This document shows, piece after piece, positions 1 to 6,300 of a DNA stretch of 6,826 nucleotides. The stretch lies in the NCBI GenBank assembly GCA_050050115.1, contig JASFUX010000189.1, forward strand, positions 1 to 6,826. The letters run 5' to 3'. The notes beneath the pieces were generated by a model. It saw nothing but the letters and a program-made list of their open reading frames with translations. It had not been told where the DNA came from and did not search any database. The position numbers and the translations under genes are program-made. Every line of letters begins with the position of its first letter. Position 1 is the stretch's first letter. The DNA is from JASFUX01 sp050050115. GTDB lineage: Bacteria; Pseudomonadota; Alphaproteobacteria; Caulobacterales; Maricaulaceae.

Positions 1-789
1 GCGATACGCATAACTAAAAATGACGGCAATTACTACAGCAAATGCGACGCCGCCAAAAATTGAAAGTGCATAGTTTAGCGCTTCGCTTTCGATAGGAATT
101 GCGAAAGCTATTAGCGCAAATGTTATAGATCCAGAAAGCGCCACACAGCCAGCGATCGAGTTGCTAAGCAACGCCGTGATAAAGAAAGCTATTATAAAGG
201 CCATAGCGAAGGCTATAGATCCCGCGAAAGCAAAAGCGCCGGCAGCGGCAAAAGTTGTCGCGACCAGTGCAACTCTCCAATCTCCTTTAGCTGGGAGCCC
301 TCGCAAGACCACGATCAATGCAATCAACAGCAAAATAGCGAAAACTATTCTTCGCGTTGGAGGTGGGTCCTGTACCAAACCAATTGCTTCACCGGCCGGA
401 CCCGCATACCCGAATACACTCCAAACTAAGACAGCGGATATTATAGGATAAATAAATGACAGTAAAAGTAGCCTGTCGAATAAACGCCCAGACCAGGATA
501 CAGAATATCCACTCGCTCTAAGATTGTCGTCTTTTGCCAAGCGCAGGCTGATCCAACTAAGGAAACTCTTGAGCGTTGCTCTATACGTGTCGACAGGTCC
601 GCCTTGCCTCAGCCAGCGAGCGAGCTTTTCAGTTCCTCTATCGTGAGGATTTATCAAAACGCTTTGGATAAACCGCGTGGCGGAAAAAAAAACCGCAAAT
701 AAAAGTGCCGCAATACTATAGTTAAACAAGCCATCTCCAGGCAGCGCGTCATCAAATATTTCAAAAACTCCCGCTATGAAATTTTGCAT
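1..789 (-). CDS. Multi-pass membrane protein, unrecognised, 3' end beyond the left edge
   Basis: The minus strand is open without a stop from base 789 to base 1, giving 263 residues from ATG 789 (start MQNFIAGVFEIFDDALPGDG) and running off the window. Hydrophobic segments lie at about residues 21-43, 104-127, 147-163, 172-206, 209-232 and 236-260. A basic soluble loop (about 45-103) holds DPHDRG-like and YRATLKSFLSW stretches. The last 90 residues are low-complexity Ala/Phe/Gly/Ile membrane sequence with a repeated GSI(A/T)FA unit. GC content is about 45 %, and at least eleven ATA, five AGA and four TTA codons occur, unlike the neighbouring genes; horizontal origin is inferred. No Shine-Dalgarno sequence precedes ATG 789. 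The frame stays open upstream, with alternative GTG starts at 846 (preceded by GGGGGA about 7 nt away) and 885. I do not recognise the family. That it is coding is well supported by the membrane-protein pattern; the start is uncertain. Confidence 0.82.
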   Translation of the reverse strand, partial: MQNFIAGVFEIFDDALPGDGLFNYSIAALLFAVFFSATRFIQSVLINPHDRGTEKLARWLRQGGPVDTYRATLKSFLSWISLRLAKDDNLRASGYSVSWSGRLFDRLLLLSFIYPIISAVLVWSVFGYAGPAGEAIGLVQDPPPTRRIVFAILLLIALIVVLRGLPAKGDWRVALVATTFAAAGAFAFAGSIAFAMAFIIAFFITALLSNSIAGCVALSGSITFALIAFAIPIESEALNYALSIFGGVAFAVVIAVIFSYAYR

Positions 790-911
790 ATCGCGGATGC
801 CGGAATTAACTAGTTGATTTAAGTCTTCCCAAACTGTGGTCCACACGGTGTTTTCCCCCGCAGATAGAAAATCGTCGATATGCACATCTAATACGATAGC
901 AGCGATCCGGG

Positions 912-923
912 GAATCGAGATTC
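912..923. promoter_or_regulatory. Paired GANTC sites in inverted arrangement
   Basis: GAATC (912-916) and GATTC (919-923), separated by GA, form a 12-bp inverted repeat in the gap between cheR and the left-edge membrane gene. GANTC is the target of the CcrM adenine methyltransferase in many alphaproteobacteria, and methylated GANTC near promoters is read by GcrA. The position, 120-135 bp upstream of ATG 789, would suit a regulatory role if the gene starts at 789 or 846. If the membrane gene starts further upstream, the sites are inside its coding sequence. Apart from this, 790-1045 shows no convincing promoter and no RNA gene. Confidence 0.25.
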
Positions 924-1045
924 GATCCAGCAATGGACTGGTGTCACAAGTTTGGTCGCTCGACGTGGCGAGGCTCTCGGACTTGTCCCAAGTGCTGGGA
1001 TGGTTCTTTGAAGACCGCACACGATACGATCGCGGCACACCGCGT

Positions 1046-1876
1046 CTAAGCCGCCTCGCGATCCGCCTCGGTCCTCTCGTAAAGCCCCGCGCGGCCGGTG
1101 ACCGGGGTGAAGAGCCCCGGCGCGGCGGCGGCGTCTTCCTCGACGCCGAGCAGCAGGAAGCCGCCCTCCTCCATCTGCTCAGCAATCCGTCCGAGGACGT
1201 CCTGCCGCACCTTCGCATCGAACGCGCAAAGCACGTTGCGACAGAGGACGACGTCGAAGCGGCCGAGCTCATCCATCTCATCGAGCAGGTTGTGCTGGCG
1301 GAAGGAGACGAAGCGCTTGACGTCCGGGTGCACGCGCCAAGTCTCGCCGTGCTGATCGAAATGCTCGACCAGCATGCGGATCGGCAGGCCGCGCTGGACC
1401 TCGAAGTGGCTGTAGACGCCCGCCTTGGCCTTCTCGATCGCGTTCCGGCAAAGATCCGTGGCGACGATTTCGACCGTGCGGCCGGCGAGCTTGGAAGCGA
1501 CCGAGGCGACCAGCATCGCCAGCGAATAAGGCTCCTGGCCGGTCGAGCAGCCCGCGCTCCAGATCCGGATTTTCTCGCCCGGCGCGCGCGCGGCGAGCAA
1601 GCTCGGCAGCATGTGCGCGCTGAAGTGATCGAACGGGGTCTTGTCGCGGAAAAAGTAAGTTTCCTTGGTGGCCATCGCGTCGGCGACGAGATCAGCCAGG
1701 CGCGGATCGCGCCGGGTCTGCAGCGCGGCGATCATCGCGCTGATCGTCTCGAAGCCCTCGCGGCGCGCGACCGGGGCGAGCCGGTTCTCCAGCAGATAGC
1801 CCTTGTCCGGCGTCAACGCGATGCCCGCGCGGCGGCGGACCAGCGTACTGACGATTTCGACATCGCTCGGCGTCAT
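1046..1876 (-). CDS. cheR: CheR-type chemotaxis receptor glutamate methyltransferase
   Basis: This 276-residue protein matches the usual CheR length and domain order. A small helical N-terminal domain (about 1-70) leads into TKETYFFRD (70-78), the family's T-N-E-T-x-F-F-R-[DE] motif. The S-adenosylmethionine-binding methyltransferase domain follows: the glycine loop WSAGCSTGQEPYSLA (106-120), acidic residue D141 in VATDL, and FDVVLCRNVLCAF (207-219). CheR enzymes use S-adenosylmethionine to methylate glutamates on chemoreceptors in the cytoplasm. The last motif reads CRNVLCAF where CRNVLIYF is usual, a conservative departure. No C-terminal TPR or sensor extension is present. The ATG at 1876 has only a weak AGAG upstream. 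It follows the response-regulator gene by 25 bp on the same strand, so co-transcription is likely. From memory, Caulobacter has a similar chpT-cheY-cheR order; I could not verify this. No receptor, cheA or cheB gene is in the window, so its substrate is unknown. Confidence 0.93.
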   Translation of the reverse strand: MTPSDVEIVSTLVRRRAGIALTPDKGYLLENRLAPVARREGFETISAMIAALQTRRDPRLADLVADAMATKETYFFRDKTPFDHFSAHMLPSLLAARAPGEKIRIWSAGCSTGQEPYSLAMLVASVASKLAGRTVEIVATDLCRNAIEKAKAGVYSHFEVQRGLPIRMLVEHFDQHGETWRVHPDVKRFVSFRQHNLLDEMDELGRFDVVLCRNVLCAFDAKVRQDVLGRIAEQMEEGGFLLLGVEEDAAAAPGLFTPVTGRAGLYERTEADREAA

Positions 1877-1901
1877 AGGATCTCTTGCGTCCCTTGCGCG
1901 G

Positions 1902-2267
1902 CTAGACCAAGCCCACCTGGGCGAACTTCGAGGCGATGATGTCGCCGTCGAACGGTTTCATGATGTATTCGTCCGCGCCCGCGCGCAGCGCCTCGGTGAT
2001 GTGGGCGACGTCGTTCTCGGTCGTGCAGAAGACGATCACCGGCTTGTCGCCGTCGCGTTCGGCGCGGAGCTTGGCGAGGAACTCGATCCCGTCCATCACC
2101 GGCATGTGCCAGTCGAGCAGCACCACGTCGGGCATCGCCTCGCGGCAGGCCGCGAGCGCCGTCTCCCCGTCGCCCGCCTCGGCGCATTCGAACGCCAGAT
2201 CCTCGATGATCCGGCGCGCCACTTTGCGGATGACGCGGGAGTCGTCGACCACGAGGCACCGTTTCAT
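1902..2267 (-). CDS. Single-domain CheY-like response regulator
   Basis: The 121-residue product is a lone receiver domain with no output domain. Acidic pocket D8-D9 (VVDDS), phospho-acceptor D52 (LLDWHMPVMDG), the switch threonine around T82 (VFCTTEN), Y101 and K104 (YIMKPF) are all present, so it should accept phosphate. Such proteins act by binding a partner, for example a flagellar switch, or by passing phosphate on. Lying between chpT and cheR, it could connect a chemotaxis-type kinase or ChpT to an unknown target; its partner cannot be inferred. The start is taken at ATG 2267 because AAGGG lies 7 nt upstream, whereas the in-frame TTG at 2282 would place that ribosome site inside the gene. 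Codons 10-18 form one arm of a 27-bp inverted repeat whose other arm is in the leader, which is very unusual and may affect translation. It resembles CheY, but DivK-like or other single-domain regulators are not excluded. Confidence 0.93.
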   Translation of the reverse strand: MKRCLVVDDSRVIRKVARRIIEDLAFECAEAGDGETALAACREAMPDVVLLDWHMPVMDGIEFLAKLRAERDGDKPVIVFCTTENDVAHITEALRAGADEYIMKPFDGDIIASKFAQVGLV

Positions 2268-2311
2268 TGCATCGCCCTTCAAAGTCCCGTGTCATCCGCA
2301 AAGTGGCGCGC
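2214..2311. repeat. 27-bp inverted repeat spanning the start of the response-regulator gene
   Basis: The left arm (2214-2240) lies in the response-regulator gene and the right arm (2285-2311) in its leader. They are reverse complements at 26 of 27 positions. The 44-nt loop (2241-2284) holds the AAGGG ribosome site and ATG 2267. In the gene's mRNA the leader arm could pair with codons 10-18, with one A·C mismatch; in a plus-strand transcript the same position would be a G·U pair. The match begins and ends on codon boundaries. Read on the plus strand, the leader copy also spells SRVIRKVAR, differing only by a synonymous CGT for CGC. Similarity stops sharply at both ends. It may be a translational control hairpin, a small inverted duplication, or a fold-back artefact. 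Confidence 0.9.
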
Positions 2312-2351
2312 GGTGCGCGCCGCCCGGGCGAGTTCACACGGATTCGCCCGG
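2305..2351. repeat. Two adjacent hairpins in the response-regulator leader
   Basis: The first hairpin (2305-2321) pairs GGCGCGC with GCGCGCC around a GGT loop, perfectly. The second (2324-2351) pairs CCGGGCGA with TCGCCCGG perfectly over 8 bp. On the plus strand it can extend to 12 pairs with two G·U pairs and an ACAC loop. Part of the first hairpin (2305-2311) is also the outer end of the long inverted repeat, so the two pairings compete. A T run, as in an intrinsic terminator, is absent on either strand. Confidence 0.6.
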
Positions 2352-2440
2352 CGAGGCCCACTGCCGCAGCCAATGACTCAGCCTCCGCGCGAAGCCCGCG
2401 CAGCTCACGACGATTTGGATGTATCGGTTAACGAGGCGCT

Positions 2441-2468
2441 AAGCGCTCGGGCCCCTGCCTGGGCGCTT
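2441..2468. repeat. Imperfect hairpin overlapping the chpT stop codon
   Basis: AAGCGC (2441-2446) pairs with GCGCTT (2463-2468), and inner bases allow a stem of up to 12 pairs on the plus strand with two G·U pairs and a CCCT loop. On the minus strand, the coding strand here, the stem has two A·C mismatches. It begins in the chpT stop codon. Only a very short T stretch follows, so it is a poor intrinsic terminator. It may protect the chpT 3' end, weakly separate chpT from the next gene, or belong to the group of palindromes in this gap. Confidence 0.45.
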
Positions 2469-3124
2469 TAGGCCGCCGCGCTTTGGGCGGGAACCTCGGC
2501 GGAGAACTCGACCCGCTCTTCGTCGGCGGTCGCGCTGGCGTGCCCGCCCGCCTGCCGCGCCAGAAGGCCGGCGAAGTAGGGCTGGATGGTGCGCGCGTCG
2601 AAGCCGCCCTCGGGCGAGCTGCCGGAGAGCGCCTCGGCGGCGGCGGCCGAGATGCGCGCCCGCTTGCCTTCGCAGACAAGCCGCAGCTGCGAGCCGTCCG
2701 GCGCGATCTCCACGGAGACCACCCCGCCGCGCGGCAGCGCTTCGACGGCCATCAGAATGAGGTTGAGCAGGATGCGCACCGACGCTTTGTCGAGGTTCTG
2801 GCCCGCGCCGGTCCATTGGATGTCGGCCTTGGAGTTGGCGAACATCGCCTCGACGACGCGCTTGACCTCGTCGACGTCCATCCGCATCGGAGCCGAGCCG
2901 CCCGCGCCGTACGCCAGCCGCGTGAACTCGAGCCGCGCCCAGGCGCCGTTGGCTGAATCCCTCAGCAATTCGCGCGCATCGTCATGCATGTCGTCGGCGT
3001 CTTCGTCCTCGAGCACGTCGAGCGCAGCGCCGATGGCGCTCACCGGGCCGACCAGGTCGTGGCACAAGCGCGCGCAGACAAGCGAGGTCAGAGCGCTTGC
3101 TTCGATTTCCACTGGTCCCGGCAT
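2468..3124 (-). CDS. chpT: ChpT-like histidine phosphotransferase
   Basis: The 218-residue protein has the ChpT layout: a helical hairpin with phospho-accepting H22 in ARLCHDLVGPVSAIG (18-32), a following helix (about 46-73) ending FTRLAYGAGG, and a degenerate ATPase-like C-terminal domain (about 85-210). ChpT proteins dimerise and carry phosphate from the hybrid kinase CckA to CtrA and CpdR in the cytoplasm. The second domain, with NLILMAVEALPRGG (121-134), resembles a histidine-kinase ATPase fold but lacks clear ATP-binding glycine boxes, as expected for this family. The start is ATG 3124 because GGAGGG (3129-3134) lies 4 nt upstream; the in-frame TTG at 3136 would overlap that site. The next gene on the strand begins about 200 bp downstream, a gap filled with hairpins. 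Neither cckA nor ctrA is in the window. The Ala-rich tail is ordinary. Confidence 0.92.
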   Translation of the reverse strand: MPGPVEIEASALTSLVCARLCHDLVGPVSAIGAALDVLEDEDADDMHDDARELLRDSANGAWARLEFTRLAYGAGGSAPMRMDVDEVKRVVEAMFANSKADIQWTGAGQNLDKASVRILLNLILMAVEALPRGGVVSVEIAPDGSQLRLVCEGKRARISAAAAEALSGSSPEGGFDARTIQPYFAGLLARQAGGHASATADEERVEFSAEVPAQSAAA

Positions 3125-3192
3125 CAAGCCCTCCAATTCGCCCCGCGCGGCCTCCAGCCGTTAAGGCTTGGCCGATCTTGCATATCTGGACG

Positions 3193-3239
3193 CCATGCTA
3201 GTCGCCCATGCTAATCACTGGGCGCTGCGGCGTCGTCAA
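3193..3239 (-). promoter_or_regulatory. Candidate chpT promoter with 8-bp direct repeat
   Basis: On the minus strand, TTGACG (3239-3234), preceded by CC, fits the alphaproteobacterial -35 pattern. Seventeen bases later comes GATTAG (3216-3211), a weak -10. Two identical copies of TAGCATGG (3213-3206 and 3200-3193) lie 13 bp apart across and just after the -10, where a repressor or regulator could bind. The inferred transcript would have a leader of about 80 nt before ATG 3124. The rest of the 3125-3323 gap shows no gene, no lipoprotein reading frame and no clear terminator for ydbH. No TTAA-N7-TTAA CtrA box was found. Confidence 0.33.
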
Positions 3240-3323
3240 GGTCAGCCTCATTGCTGTGGAAACAGTTAATTTTGTGGCCCCGCGCATACGCGAAGGTCAC
3301 AATTGGCGCGCCATCCCGCCTGC

Positions 3324-6300
3324 TCAGTCCGGAGCGGCCGCCGCCGCGGGCGGCGCCGCCCCCTGCTCGACGGCGCGCACGTCGATCGCGCGAAAAGCCT
3401 CGCCGGTCGACAGCGTTGAGAAATCCGCGATCGCGCCGAGCGTAACCTCGAGGTTCGCGCCCGCCTCCACCTCGCGGCCCCGGCCGCTCAATTGAGCTTC
3501 GACCGTCAGATCGCCCTCGACCTCGCCGTTGATCACGACCTGCGCGGCGTCGAACTCGAAATTCTCCAACGCCGCATAGCCGCGCCGCCGGCTCGCCTCC
3601 TGCGCGGCGACGCCCTCGCCCGCGCGCCCGGCATAGCGCACCTCGCCGGGACCGTCCGCGGCGAGCTGCGCGCCGATGATCAGCGCGCCGCGGCGATCGA
3701 GGACGATCGGGATCCGGCCGCTCAAGCGCCCCGAGGCCTCGACGACAGGCGGCGCGATGGCTTGGCGCAGCGCCTCCATCGAGATCGCGTCCGCGATCAG
3801 GACGAGCGAGGATTGGGAGGCGGCGAAGTCGATCTCGCCCGGCTCGGCGGTGATCACGCCGCCGGCGAACGGCGCCTCCAAAGCCTCGACGCCGATCCGC
3901 GCGCCGTCGCGCAGCGACAGATCGAGCGTGACGTTCTCGAACGCCAGGCCGGCGTCGAAAGCGCCGATTTCGACCCGCTGGGGCGCGTCGGTCGTCCAGG
4001 TGAAGAGATCGGCGACGTTGAAGTCCATGGTCGCCTCCTCGACCCGGCCGCGCGCGCTGTCGAACGAGACTTGCTCGAGGCTCAGCACGCCGGACGAGAA
4101 GAGTCCGCCCTCGTTCCATTCAAGTCGCGCTTCGGCCCGCGCCCGCCCGTCGACGTTGGCGGCGAACGGTGCGAGCGCCGGCGAGATCGTCCGCGGCGTC
4201 AGCTCGCCGGGCGCGAAGACGAACACCGGCGTCGCCGCTACGGCGCGGCCCGCGCCCATCTCGAACGCGTGGTCGATGTCGACCGTGACGATGTGGCGGC
4301 CGGAGCCGTCCCCGCCCGCAAGCGATCCGGTCAGCTGCGCGTCGGCGATCTCGGCGCGACCGTTCATCGTCAGGGGGACGAAGCGGGAGCGCTCGGCCGC
4401 GTCCTCGACCTCCGCGCCGGCGAGAACGAGCGCCCCGGACTGGGGACGGCCGCGGTCGATGACGAGGTCGATCTCTCCGGCCGCCCGAGTGATCCGCAGC
4501 GGCGCGGCGGGGCCCGAGACCGTCAGCCCCTCGAACCGCGCCTGGGCGACGTGGCCGGCGACAGGCGGCGCGGCGCGGCTGACCGTCGCTTCGATCAGAC
4601 TTGCCTGGGCGAAGGCGTCGCGCGCGCCGAACGTCGCTTCGAATCGCGGGGCCTGGGCGTAGACGCGGACGTCGCGGACCCGGCCGCCGGAGAAGGCGGC
4701 CTCCAGCTCGGCGGCGGGCAGGCGCGCGGTGATCCGCCGTCCAGCGATGTCGACGCCGGCGGTCGCCTCGCCCAGCCGGGTCTGCAGCACGCCCCCGCCG
4801 TCGAGGTAGACCCGCGCGAGCGCGCCGTCCTGGGACTTGGGACGCACCTGGGCTTCGACGTCGAACAGCTCGCGTCCGGCGACAACCAGACGCTCGGCGG
4901 CGAAGTGCTGCGCGGCGTCGGCCGCCGGCCGGAAGGCGATCGAAGGATGGGTCTGGCCAAGATCATCGGCGGCCTCGTAGGCGGCCGCGACGTCGAAGCG
5001 CGCCGCGACGCCTTCGGCGAGCAGTCCTTCTCTGGCGGAATCAAGACGCACCTCGGCCGCGGCGCGGGCGCGCCAGCTCTCGGGCTCGACGACGACCTCG
5101 ACGTTCGAAGCCTCGGCCAACACCGTCAGGTCGTCGGCCGTCCACGGAGCAAGCGACGCCGAGACCAGCGCCCGTCCCTCCAGCCGCGGCCCGCCGAGCA
5201 CGGCGCGCGCCTGAGAGACGTCAAGCTCGGCGGAGAAGACGCCCGGCTGAACGAGGTCGAGCCCGAGGTCGCGCGCCTCGACCGCGCCGGCGGCCGCGTC
5301 GATCACGATCGCGCCGCCGATGTCGGACACCGGCGCGAGCGAGGCGTGCAGCCCGCTTTCGGCGACGACCTCCGCCGCGCCGGCCGGCGCCATGGCGATG
5401 CGGCCGTCGGCGAGCGCGAGGTCGAACGCCGCCGACGCCGACAACCCTTCCGCGGCGACGGCCAGCATCGCCGAGAAAGCGTCGATATGGGGCGCGAGCC
5501 GCCCGGCCTCCCCGCTCGGCGCGTCCGCGTCGTCCGCCACAGCCGAGGCCTCGCCGACCGCGTCGCCGCGCAGGCGGCTGATCCACGCCGCGCTGGTCAC
5601 CTGCTCGATCAGCGCCGGATCGATCTCGCCGCCGACCAGCTCGATCCCGACGGCGCCGTCGGCGACGAGCCCGGCGAGGCGCTCCATGTCGGCGTAGGCG
5701 CCGGCGACGTCGAACCGCGCGGTCAAGCCTTGAAGGCGCGTCTGCGGACCGGTCAGGGAGGCGATCTGCAGCTCGCCGTCGAACCGTGCGCTCTCGGGAC
5801 CGATCACCGCGTTCAAGGCGCCGGCGGTCACTTCGAGCGCCGCGCCCTCGCGCTCGAGCGTCGCCGGCGCCGCGGCGATCTCGATCGTCCAGCCGGTCTC
5901 GGGATCGCCTTGCGCGATGAAGCTCGCGGCGACCTCGCCGGCCGGCGAGGCGACGCGGATCAGGCCGTCGGGGATCGACAGCGCCGGCGCGCGCGCGCCT
6001 TCCGGCCAGGGTCGCGGGCCGCGCTGCGCGTCGCCGCGCGCATGTCCGCCGGCGAGCTGCAACCCGCTCCGACCCAGCGCCAAACGCAGCTCGAGCCCGT
6101 CGATCGCGAGCGCGCGATAGCGTCCGCGCATCAGGTCGATCGGCCCATAGCGCACCTCGACCCGCCGCGCGGCGAGCACGGGCGCGTCCGGATCTCCAAG
6201 CTTGAGGTCTTCAATGATCGCGCGGTCGAAATCGAACCGGGTCAGCTCGAACTCCGAGGCGAGGCCGCGGTCGGCGAAGGCCCGCCGGGCCGCCGCCTCG

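Noticed and set aside
161..451. Plus-strand frame of 96 codons in the GC-poor region
   Set aside because: It is antisense to the longer uninterrupted membrane-protein frame. Its Ala/Lys/Ile/Pro-rich product looks like the complement of hydrophobic codons, and no ribosome site precedes it.
836..1939. Plus-strand frame of 367 codons
   Set aside because: It runs antisense across all of cheR in the same codon phase, where GC-rich third positions remove stops. The product is Arg/Asp/Glu-rich without recognisable motifs.
2268..2282. TTG 2282 as the response-regulator start
   Set aside because: The AAGGG ribosome site would fall inside the coding sequence, and MKRCLVVDD from ATG 2267 matches the usual receiver N-terminus.
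2214..2311. Mobile-element terminal inverted repeats
   Set aside because: The arms enclose only 44 bases, no transposase is present, and one arm encodes conserved receiver-domain residues.
2439..2816. Minus-strand frames of 83 and 125 codons within chpT
   Set aside because: They are out-of-frame readings of chpT, rich in Arg/Pro/Ala, without independent starts.
3125..3136. TTG 3136 as the chpT start
   Set aside because: The GGAGGG site overlaps it and is correctly placed for ATG 3124.
3199..3250. 17-codon minus-strand frame starting MRLTLTTPQR in the ydbH-chpT gap
   Set aside because: Too short, with no ribosome site and no lipobox, so it is not a YnbE-like gene.
3211..4119. Minus-strand frame of 302 codons overlapping the ydbH 3' end
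   Set aside because: It is an out-of-frame reading of ydbH with extremely Arg-rich low-complexity sequence.
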